A stretch of 64,000 bases of DNA. Source: Tethya wilhelma (Eukaryota > Porifera > Demospongiae > Tethyida > Tethyidae). Positions 34,801-44,079 of this stretch are shown piece by piece (position 1 is the first letter of the stretch; every line of letters starts with the position of its first letter). The stretch spans positions 58,584 through 122,583 of the forward strand of contig CAXIPT010000056.1 of NCBI GenBank assembly GCA_964030475.1, in the 5' to 3' direction. The notes under the pieces were generated by a model that was not told where the DNA came from, searched no databases, and saw nothing but the letters and a program-made list of their open reading frames with translations. The translations under genes were made by a program, and so were the position numbers.

Positions 34801-36049
34801 CCGTTTCTATTCAAAATTTATTTAAGTTGCAATTTGTCATTACGTCATGATCAAGCGCGAGATCTCATTTGTGTGTATTAATATTATACTGAAAAGAAAT
34901 GCAGGAAACATTGCACCTGCCCAAAGAGTAGAGCAGCATCAACTATGGCATCAAATTCTACTCAGTAGCTCTTCCAGTAAAAGATTCAACCCCATGGCTC
35001 GAGGAAACAGCAGTACATCTAGTACTATTAGAAGTAGTGATACAGCACCAGTACGAGGAAACAATTCTACTAATCATAGTAGGATCAGGAAGCCGCATAG
35101 CATCAGAGGTTCTCAAAGATCTAGTTAAGGCCGTAGAAGAGTGTAAACAAGAAGCTACATGTAGTAAGGGAAAATCAGAAAGCCCTGAGTATCAAATTGG
35201 AGAGAAACCAAGAGACAATACTGGAAATTGTGAAGGCAATTGAACAGAACCAGTTTGTCATCAGTGGAAACTTCTATCAGGTAAACTGAAACATTTCAGC
35301 ATGTACCTAATCAAAAAGTTATACTAAGTAATCACTCCTGGAGCTATAAAGTTTTAAAAGATACTGAATTCTACATTAAAATAGACTGAAAATGATACCT
35401 TGAGTGGAGTTCTAACTTAAAAATGCCTAAATATGTTCTTAACAAATTCCTGAGCCATCTGAAAAACGACTGAATTGTAGAGGTTTTGAGATCACCGTCT
35501 TAAAAACTACTAAAATATACAATTTAATCTTAAAAACAGTCTAACAAATCAAGTGGTTCTCACATCAGGACCTGACCATGTGCCAGACTGATGAACTTAA
35601 GAGAATTTTGTTTTCATTAAGTAGCTAGATACTCAAAGTGCTACATAATTATGACAGTGTGAGAAAGAGTTATTGTAATGATTTATGGCAGCGTAGCAAA
35701 GGCTAAGAAAAAGCAGCAAGTGAGCATATTTTCTAATTGAAGCACACCGCTAGTCAGTTACATCATTACTGAGCATGAAACTTCGTTCTGAGCAACTAAA
35801 GATTCTTCACAGCGAAGCGGAGGCTTTGAAACTGAAGGATGGCTACTATCAGCCAAAAAAGATGATAGCTACATCGTCAGCAAGCCCAAGAGAAGCTTTT
35901 AAGGTGAGAAAGCTAAATTCTACTGTGCATATACACAAAATCCTGATACTTTTTGGTACTTGTGTGACTTAAGTATGGTATGTCCACAAGATGTCCAGCA
36001 ATATGTGACTACATATCACGCAAATATGTAGTCATTTGCACTTGGACCA

Positions 36050-36412
36050 TGCACTGACAGCTGCTTGAATGAGTGACATTTCTTGCTATTAATTGCTGTG
36101 GTTGCAGCTGTGTAAGTACTTTACACCACGTTGAAAGACCTGGGTTTGAATCCCTGCTAAATCTCAAGATTTTTTCAAATAAATTTTCTATGTGTTTGTT
36201 CTCTGTCTATTTACCCCAAGAGACTAAGTCAGGTTGGTAGGCATGCTTTGTGGTATCGGTGCTGGTTATGTACATCATGTGTGTCATGCTAGGCCTTGAG
36301 ATGTGGTTCGGAAGTCAACTAGTATTCTCTGCTCCAATGCCTGTGAGCTCTCAGTGATAAGAGGATTCGATTGAGGTTCAAGAGCTTGAATCCCAGCTAG
36401 ATCTCAAGATTT
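36050..36412 (+). repeat. two SINE-like units with tRNA B-box-like words
   Basis: Two copies of TTGAATCCC(T/A)GCTA(A/G)ATCTCAAGATTTT occur at about 36140 and 36388. Each is preceded by a possible promoter B-box (first copy GGGTTTGAATCCC). The A-box is not convincing in either. They may be tRNA-derived SINE heads; the call is tentative. Confidence 0.4.
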
Positions 36413-36536
36413 TCCATGTGGCAAAATAAACAGAGTAGTACAGAGAAGCAGGCAGCTGACATTTATACTTCTGTTTGGCACAGAAAAAACCCTCTAAGTT
36501 TAACTTCGAAATACTTTGGTGTTGCTAACAAGGGCT

Positions 36537-37676
36537 CTATAATTATTGAGTGCATTCTACGACTATATACATGTCACAAAGTGAAGTTTGTTAAACATTT
36601 GTGTCATTTAATTCAGATGCAGACTTCCAGATCTTACGAACAGGTGGCAAAGAAGGGCAAGGCAGCTCAGGTTTATCAAGGTATACTTTTATCGGAATAA
36701 ATTATGCATCATGTGACAATTATTTTCCATATTTTACCACTATTGCAGGACATGGAGGACTGATGTATATGTACATAGTACCTCATTGTTTATTCCTGGG
36801 TAAATTTATTAACGAGTGCTAATATAGTGACAATATCACGTCAGCTGTTATTTGTACTTTACAGTGACACTGCAATGAATCAACAGATCGCAACAGCTTT
36901 ATTCCTTTATAGAAAGTACGTATATTGATGTTGTGATTTCACATTCATCTTCTCAAGCTTATGCATCTATACATGCAGGTGTTCATGAAAGAGGACTATT
37001 AATGTGCATCTATACTGAAGTACCTCCTATCGACACAGGATGTCTAGCTAAATCTGTTTCAGTGAACTAGGTATACACAATTTTTCATATACTGTTGTGT
37101 GATATTTATACATGAACACTGTATACAATGTTATTGATTTTCTTACAAATATAATGCTCAATAATGTATCCTGATTATTTGCAGGCATGCAGATAACTTG
37201 TTCACTTGGAAGTTGGAGAAAATCAAATAACAGATCACTCACAGGCAGGAAAAAACTTGTGCACAAAGTCTCAATGAAACAAGTTGTTATAGGCTTGTTT
37301 AACTTAACTGTTGTAAAATTGGGTACTGTATTGGGCTCTTGTTTCTTGTGTAATCATACCCTATTAGGTTAACATTATTGTGGACATTTTGTATTGGGTT
37401 CTTAAGTGTTAATTCTTATTTCTAGCACGAATTTTTCAATATTCATTACAAGTTGTTTGAATCAGATGTCAATTTGGTTGTTTTCAGATAATAATTATTC
37501 TAAGACAATATTCAGAGTCCTTTTTATACATTTTTCAGCAATTATACCCTGTAGCAATTTTGCTTTTCAGGTTCATTTCAGGAGCATATCAGTACCTTTT
37601 CAAATGTTTTTCAGGCACAGTTCAGGACCATATCAGTACCTTTTTAGACTTTTTAGACAATTCTGATTCTAACTCG
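36537..37676. repeat. 1.1-kb dispersed repeat, left copy of pair (b)
   Basis: Inverted copy of 41666-42702. Matching blocks include TATAATTATTGAGTGCATTC (left boundary), CTTCCAGATCTTACGAACA, AGGTATACTTTTATCGG, CAGTGAACTA and TTTTTAGACAATTCTGATTC (right boundary). This copy has about 200 extra bases near 37085-37290. It lies inside intron 1 of the decayed partner gene and upstream of the NLR gene. Confidence 0.8.
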
Positions 37677-38265
37677 TAACATGTAACTCGTAACATGTAA
37701 GACAGTTATACAATTTTGAGACACTCCTCTGCAGTAGTGAATGTTCATCATACCAAAACAATCAATTTATTTGTACAGTGATGTAGACTATAGCTACAAA
37801 GTGAACTAGTTGTCTAGCTAGCTACAATAATTTTCTTACATTACAGGCTGACTTGAACAAAGAAGTTGGTATATTGTTATAGAGAAGAATCTAGTACCGA
37901 TACAGATATCTGCATGTGATCAAATACAGTTCTAATATCGCAGCACTTTTGTACATACCTTTTTTTTTCTTCTTCATATGCAGAGCATTATCACAAAAGT
38001 ATTTGGACATCACACCAAAACAAAATATAAATTTGCAAATCATACATTTTGGACAAAATCGCTGCGAAGAAAGAAGAGTAAGTTTTGCAAAAATAATATA
38101 TTAGAAATTAACCTGCTGGTACCAATTGAATAGGTGCTAGGTTTGAATCCAACGCAAGGCATGGCCTCTCTCTCAACTAAGGAGTTTGCTTAAAAATTCA
38201 TGGGCACACTTTATGCTCCTACAGAGGAAGAAGATTTAAAATCCACGTACACAAAGCACTTGGCA

Positions 38266-38701
38266 ATTTTGGTTGGTTTTAGTAATTTGAAGGTCAGCAA
38301 CTGCGTACATGTAAAGCCACTCAGATACATTAAGGACTGGGACTAAAGGCACTAATGCACATTGCATGCAAATTTTTATATGGTGATCACGTGTGCCAGT
38401 AGTACTTTGTACAATGCCCACTAATAATGGCCATACCGTACTGGCGCGTTGTTAAGCGCATACGCTTATATTTCCACAGGAAGAAAATAGGCGCTTAACA
38501 GCGAAATGCGCGTAATAGCGAGTACACTGCCACGTGAGCAACGTTTCAAAGGGAGGCAACGGAATTTTTTGGAGAGCGTTATTCGAGCACAACTTGCCTG
38601 CAAGAGTGTGTGGACTCTTTTTATGGGTGAAGTGTTGTCTACGTGTCTAGAAGCTGATCCTTTCCCTGTGTCAATAGTGAAAATCATCATAGCGCTTAAC
38701 A
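38266..38701. other. GCGCTTA-rich sequence upstream of the NLR gene
   Basis: Repeated GCGCTTAAC/GCGCTTATA words (38495, 38693, about 38750) and CpG-rich patches differ in composition from the surroundings. A 94-codon frame (38506-38790, +) overlaps the NLR frame but has no recognised domain. It could be a promoter, an unrecognised N-terminal exon or a repeat fragment. Confidence 0.4.
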
Positions 38702-41398
38702 ATGAAGTGTCAAGAACAACAACGAGGCATGCACTTATATTCGAGTGTGCGCTTATACGCGAAGTGCNGTCTTATACTTGCATTTCATAAGGCTAAAAGA
38801 GCTGACCTCATTGATCATCTCTGTACTATTGTCACTGAGTCTCCTATTCTGCGACAAGCATCTACAGCTTCAGTTAGTTTGGTAGTGAGCTATGGTAATG
38901 ATATTCTTAAGCAGCGTTACAAAGCTCGTGCAGTTGCAGCCCAAATTCAATGGCCGCCTCCACTTACTGACAAAATTTTTGATATACTCTTGATCAAAAA
39001 AGATCGAATTGAGCGAGGAACTGTTAGTAGTGAATTCAATCGAATGAAAATGACAGGAAAGTTTAATGTACATGATATCCTACAAAACCAAAATCCAGTC
39101 GAATTGGACAAAATTTTTGATAGTGATGGCTGCAATGATACAAAGAAATTAGTTTTGATCGAGGGAGCACCCGGATCTGGTAAAAGTACACTGGCATTAA
39201 ACATCTGTCAAAAGTGGGAATCTAATCAGATATTTACAAACTACACTGCTGTGATTTTACTAAGATTGCATGACCCATTTGTACAACAGGCTAAAACCAT
39301 TGAAGAATTGCTTCCTTATATGGACCATAATCCTTCATTGCGCAAAGACATTGCTAAAGAGATTGAATCAATATTTGGTGAAGGTGTACTATGGATATTG
39401 GATGGTTGGGATGAACTTCATTCAGCACATGCTGACTCTCAGTCTATTATCTACAAACTTATACAACGAGACAGTCTACTGTATAAATGTTCAGTCATCA
39501 TCACTTCCCGACCAACAGCATCAGCCAATTTATATGAACTGGTGACTTCTAGATATGAAATTATTGGTCTTGCACCTGATACAACAAAACAGTATTTTCA
39601 AGAATGCCTTAAAGGAGAACATAACCCTGAAAAGGCATTAGCAAAACTACAAGACCAAATTGAGGAGAATCCAGCTATTGAAGCTAGTTGTTGTCTTCCA
39701 TTAAATGCATCAATAGTTGCTCATCTGTACATAGTTGGAAATAAATCACTACCAAGGACCCTACATGGTATCTTGTTAGCCATTGTACAGTGTATTTTAT
39801 CACGTCATGTGCGGCAAGAAAGCTTTAAAGAATTCCCACCCTCTGAAATGATCATGAGTCAAATAAACCTACTTGGGAACTTGCCTGAAGATATAAGGAA
39901 ACCTGTCCATGCACTATGTAGTCTGGCATTTTCTGGTCTCATGCAAGGTAAGGTTGTGTTTAGCTGTCAGGATGTGGAAAGGGAATCGGGTGACCGTAAA
40001 ACAGCTGATAAAATTATTAACATTGGACTACTTCAAGCATGCACGACGTTTTCCCATCAAGATAAAATAACCTACTATTGTTTTCTTCACTATTCAATAC
40101 AAGAATTGCTGGCAGCAGTCCACCTATGTCATAGGCCAACGAGTGAACAGATATCAACATTCAAAAGGTTTTTTAGTCAGTCCCACCTAAGTTCGTTTTT
40201 TCAATTTTATGCAGGCATGACTAAACTTAGTGCAAAAAGATCAGTTGTAAAGAAAATTCCACAGATGTTACGTCCTGTGTCAGCAGATATATTGGATATT
40301 GCGCAAAAAATTGTAAGAAAAGAACTGAACAAGAAATTCAAGGAGTCAAAACCACTTTTGGTCTCTCTCTTAAGTTGCCTGTACGAAGCCCAAGATGCAT
40401 CCCTTTGTAAATTTATAGCAGATAAACTCGAAGGTAATCTTGATCTTCGAAACACTTTGCTATCACCCTTCAATTGTCTTTCAGTTGGCTATTTTCTTTC
40501 CAATCTCAGCAAAGCAAATCTTAGTAGCTGCTCAATTGATGACCAATGCTGTAAGTATTTAATGAGAGGATTGTGTAGATGCTTTGATCCAGAAAGTATA
40601 CCATTGTGTAATATGTTAGAATTGGATTTAACTTACAATAACATAAATGAAAATGGTGCTATTTGTATAGCGACTGCATTGGAAAATAATTACAGCACTT
40701 TATGTAAAGTCTTATTAGGCTCTCATGTGTCTACTGGATGTATGAATATTGGAAGCCTCGGGCTTAAGGCGATAGCAAATGGATTGGTTGGAAACAAGTC
40801 ATTAATAGAGTTAAGTTTATCAGGATGCTCAGTTCAAATAGCAGAAGAAAACGGAGAATCTATTAAGAAAATGTTAGAGGCTAATAGTTCACTTCAAGTT
40901 CTTACTTTGTCCTATAATAATCCTTGTCTTTTGGATTCTGGAATCCAATATTTCACTGACGGACTAAAACTTAATACTGGTTTGAAAGTGATTAATTTGT
41001 CTAACTGTGGCCTTACACCAACTACTACAAAGTATTTGGCTGAAGCAGTTCAAATAAACAATTCACTTCTTACTCTAGACTTGAGTTTCAATGATGAATT
41101 AGGCGATGAAGGTGTAGCATACTTTAAAAGTTTTGGTAGTTTAAATGTCCTAAATATTTCACACTGTAAAATTTCTGATATTGGAATAAAAAGTCTTTCT
41201 CGAACACTAAATAAAAACAGTACACTGAATGAACTTCATATTAGCACTGACATCGACAACCAGCTTATAACAGATGAAGGAGTATCATTTTTAACTGAGG
41301 CATTGGATTCAAATCCTTCCCACATGTTGCAAACATTGTCCATCCCTTTTAATTTAAATATGTCTGGTGCTGTAAAAGCTTTAAAGAAACCAAAGTAA
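38702..41398 (+). CDS. NLR-type NACHT-LRR receptor
   Basis: A single 898-codon frame. Residues about 30-150 form a helical linker with QWPPPLTDKIFDILL. The NACHT NTPase follows: Walker A GAPGSGKST (from residue 155), Walker B VLWILDGWDEL (residues 229-239) and the sensor-1 strand CSVIITSRP (from 263). A helical region comes next, then leucine-rich repeats from about 620 to 890 (LELDLTYNNINENGAICIA, LSLSGCS, LTLDLSFNDELGDEGV and similar). This is the core of a cytoplasmic pattern-recognition/signalling NLR; sponge genomes carry large families of them. No Death or CARD domain is visible in this frame. The true 5' end is uncertain: conserved sequence starts near 38791, right after a possible acceptor (TTCATAAG), and codon 23 contains an N. 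An N-terminal exon may lie upstream, or this may be a NACHT-LRR-only type. Inverted copies of repeat (b) flank it. Confidence 0.93.
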   Translation: MKCQEQQRGMHLYSSVRLYAKCXLILAFHKAKRADLIDHLCTIVTESPILRQASTASVSLVVSYGNDILKQRYKARAVAAQIQWPPPLTDKIFDILLIKKDRIERGTVSSEFNRMKMTGKFNVHDILQNQNPVELDKIFDSDGCNDTKKLVLIEGAPGSGKSTLALNICQKWESNQIFTNYTAVILLRLHDPFVQQAKTIEELLPYMDHNPSLRKDIAKEIESIFGEGVLWILDGWDELHSAHADSQSIIYKLIQRDSLLYKCSVIITSRPTASANLYELVTSRYEIIGLAPDTTKQYFQECLKGEHNPEKALAKLQDQIEENPAIEASCCLPLNASIVAHLYIVGNKSLPRTLHGILLAIVQCILSRHVRQESFKEFPPSEMIMSQINLLGNLPEDIRKPVHALCSLAFSGLMQGKVVFSCQDVERESGDRKTADKIINIGLLQACTTFSHQDKITYYCFLHYSIQELLAAVHLCHRPTSEQISTFKRFFSQSHLSSFFQFYAGMTKLSAKRSVVKKIPQMLRPVSADILDIAQKIVRKELNKKFKESKPLLVSLLSCLYEAQDASLCKFIADKLEGNLDLRNTLLSPFNCLSVGYFLSNLSKANLSSCSIDDQCCKYLMRGLCRCFDPESIPLCNMLELDLTYNNINENGAICIATALENNYSTLCKVLLGSHVSTGCMNIGSLGLKAIANGLVGNKSLIELSLSGCSVQIAEENGESIKKMLEANSSLQVLTLSYNNPCLLDSGIQYFTDGLKLNTGLKVINLSNCGLTPTTTKYLAEAVQINNSLLTLDLSFNDELGDEGVAYFKSFGSLNVLNISHCKISDIGIKSLSRTLNKNSTLNELHISTDIDNQLITDEGVSFLTEALDSNPSHMLQTLSIPFNLNMSGAVKALKKPK

Positions 41399-41665
41399 TT
41401 CATAATTATAACAATAATAATACATGATTGTATACACATTAATTATATTGACCATGCGCATATCATTACATTCATGGCCTGTGTGGAATAACTTATTATA
41501 CATGCTTTGAGACACGACATTAATTTATAGCATGTAATGTGTGCACATGGAGATTTGTCAGCTAGTATTCATACTGCTTGCAGTCATGCAAACTAAATTG
41601 TAGCAAATATCGAAGTTTATAATACTGCAATAGAACCTCCGATATAGCGGACCCTCCAAAGAGAG
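41399..41665. other. 3' flank of the NLR gene; possible pogo-like terminus
   Basis: ATAATAATACATG-rich 3' flank. The word CTGCAATAGAACCTCCGATA (about 41632), followed by TAGCGGACCCTCC, resembles the CAGTAGAACCTC-type ends of pogo/Tigger elements. It directly precedes repeat copy (b), so repeat (b) may be a pogo-type MITE. Confidence 0.45.
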
Positions 41666-42702
41666 AATCAGAATTGTCTAAAAAGTCTAAAAAGGTACTG
41701 ATATCGTCCTGAAATGCTCCTGAACTGTATGTGCATGCCTGAAAAACATTTGAAAAGGTACTGATATATGCTCGAACCTGCATGTAAAGCAAAATTGTTA
41801 CAGGATATAATTGCTGAAAAATGTATGAAAAGGACTCTGAATATTGTCTTAGAATAAATATTATCTGAAAACGTGCAAATTGACATCTGATTCAAACAAC
41901 TTGTAATGAATATTGAAAAATTCGTACTATAGAAATAAGAATTAACAAAAACCCAATACAAAATGTCCACAATATAATGTTAACCTAATGGAGTATGATT
42001 ATACACAAGAAACAAGAGCCCAATACAGTAACCCATGCAATTTTACAACAGTTATAAGTTCATGTATAAATATCACGCAACAGTATACATGAAAAATTGT
42101 GTATATATACCTAGCTGTAGTAGTTCACTGAAACAGATTTAGCTAGACATCCTGTGTCGATAGGAGGTACTTCAGTATAGTCCACATTAATCATTTCCTT
42201 TCATGAACATCTGCATTTATAGATGCATAAGCTTGAGAAGGTGAATGTGAAATCACAACATCAATATGTGTACCTTCTATAAAGGAATAAAGCTGTTGCG
42301 ATCTGTTGATTCATTGTGGAAAACCAACACAGTGTCATGCACTGTAAAGTACAAATAACAGCTGACATGATATTGTCACTATATTATTAACACTCATTAA
42401 TAAATTTACCGGGGAATAAACATAATTTGAGGTACTATGTCCACATACATCAGTCATCCATGTCCTGCAATGGTGGTAGTATATATATGGAAAATAATTG
42501 TCACATGATGCATAATTTATTCCGATAAAAGTATACCTTGATAAACTTTCTCACATGAGCAAAAGTGAGCTGCCTTGCCTTCTTTGCCATTTGTTCGTAA
42601 GATCTGGAAGTCAGCACCTGAATTAAATGACACAAATGTTTAACCAACTTCACTTTGTGACATGTATATAGACGTAGAATGCACTCAATAATTATTATAA
42701 AA
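41666..42702. repeat. 1.1-kb dispersed repeat, right copy of pair (b)
   Basis: Inverted relative to 36537-37676, with the same boundaries (GAATCAGAATTGTCTAAAAA at the left, GAATGCACTCAATAATTATT at the right). The short frames (for example 41970-41668, -) are conserved with the other copy at the amino-acid level only because the DNA is. No function is visible. Confidence 0.8.
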
Positions 42703-44079
42703 CCAAATCTCTGGTCATTAGTCTTCACTTGAAAAACTGAACCTTGAACTACCATGAAAGTGTGTTTAAAGCAAACTATAAGGGTGTCCCAACAACTAAC
42801 TAAAGCATATATTAGTCTGCGGCAATAACAAAGATTAAAAGTATCAAACTAAAACAACAATGCAGTGAGTCTCCACCTCCAAATGACCGTGCATGGTTAC
42901 AAGCTTCATGCTACATAGGAATAAAAGAAATAAGTTGTGGTAAAATGTATAAATTTGGATACCGTACATAGTTGGAAATTATATGGCAGGGATCAAATTT
43001 TAGTAATTTTCACGGTCACAATCTGATCGGGAAAAAAAAAAGAACTGCAAATTTTAAACACATGCACTAGTAATAATGCTTACAGTTTGCCACGATCAAC
43101 GTTCTGTGAAATTTTGAATCGTGAAAATTAATTACCAATTACTTTTGTGGTATTTTACCTAGGCTCATGCACATTCTGCTTTTAGTTTTTCCCATTTTGC
43201 TCTGCTCTAATGCTCTCACATGCACTTAGCCTATTTTGCTTGGTTTATTCTTCTATTCTGCCTGGTTAATATGATCATTCTTGAGGTCATTACTATAAAA
43301 GTTTATAAGTTCTAGGCTCATAACTAGCCTATTCTGCTACAATCTTGCTTGATCGAACTTATGAGATAGCTAACTAGTATACAATTTTAGCAGCAAGGAC
43401 CGTTAAATTTGACCAAAAATCAACAATATCAAAAATTTAACCTTATTCTGCTGGTATTATGCTTCTGCAAGGCCCTATTCGGCTCAAAGAATTGCCGGCA
43501 GAATACATGCATGTGCATGTCCCTAATTTTACCAATACCACAAAAATTTGGACAAGCGAAAACTTCCCTTAATACAGTATCAAAAAAGGAGGTCATAAAG
43601 GGGTAAGAAAAACATATTATTTTCATTACTTTTCAATGGACTAACCGTTCCATTACTAACTGTTATTGCAAAATAGATCTGCAATTGTTGAATGCCTTAG
43701 TGCAAGGTATATACATGGTATATCTAATCACAACATACCAGCTAGCTTCTGTAGCGTAATATTATTCTAAATTTTGTGCTAGTGTTAGACAGCTAAACAA
43801 ACAAGTTTACTGTGTACTTAGCAATGATTACGTTTATAGATATGATTATGATTGTGATTAAGGGGTCATGATTAAATTAAAACTTGCACATGACTGTGGT
43901 GTTTTTTACCTTTTATAGTAATGATCGAGATTTTTGGTACATGTTTAATTTTGCTCTTAATACAGTGTACAAGTATCTTTGAAGATTTGTGATGAGATAT
44001 GCTATATATAGCTACATATAGTTAAACTATTTCGTATAATTAAACAGCTAAACAAGGAATTAAGGGAAAAAAAGTGAAA
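42703..44079. other. no recognisable gene
   Basis: AT-rich sequence with short frames on both strands around 43410-43625 (the same region read both ways, no motif). The word ATGGTTACAAGCTTCATGCTA near 42895 (given in part: GGTTACAAGCTTCATGCT) recurs at 49110, next to an ankyrin-like exon. It may therefore mark an exon flank of the same lost gene family. Confidence 0.45.

Larger units (their letters stand above)
34940..38265 (+). pseudogene. decayed second copy of the 292-residue partner gene
   Basis: Exon 1 (about 34944-35280, starting MASNST) matches 17094-16786 but has stops and frameshifts. Exon 2 is at about 37849-37915, exon 3 at about 37983-38090 and exon 4 at about 38134-38262 (GCTAGGTTTGAATCCAACGC and on). 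Exon 5 is not seen; a new intron or rearrangement begins at 38265. Intron 1 is 2.5 kb instead of 142 bp, because SINE-like and MITE-like repeats (36.0-37.7 kb) have inserted. It stands divergent from the decayed exon 2 of the transposase-like gene, as in the intact copy. Confidence 0.82.

Noticed and set aside
36130..36160. tRNA gene suggested by a GGTTTGAATCC box
   Set aside because: No cloverleaf could be drawn and no convincing A-box lies at the right distance. It is treated as a possible SINE head only.
43409..43626. Overlapping 65-codon frames on both strands
   Set aside because: Low-complexity AT-rich region read both ways, with no motif.
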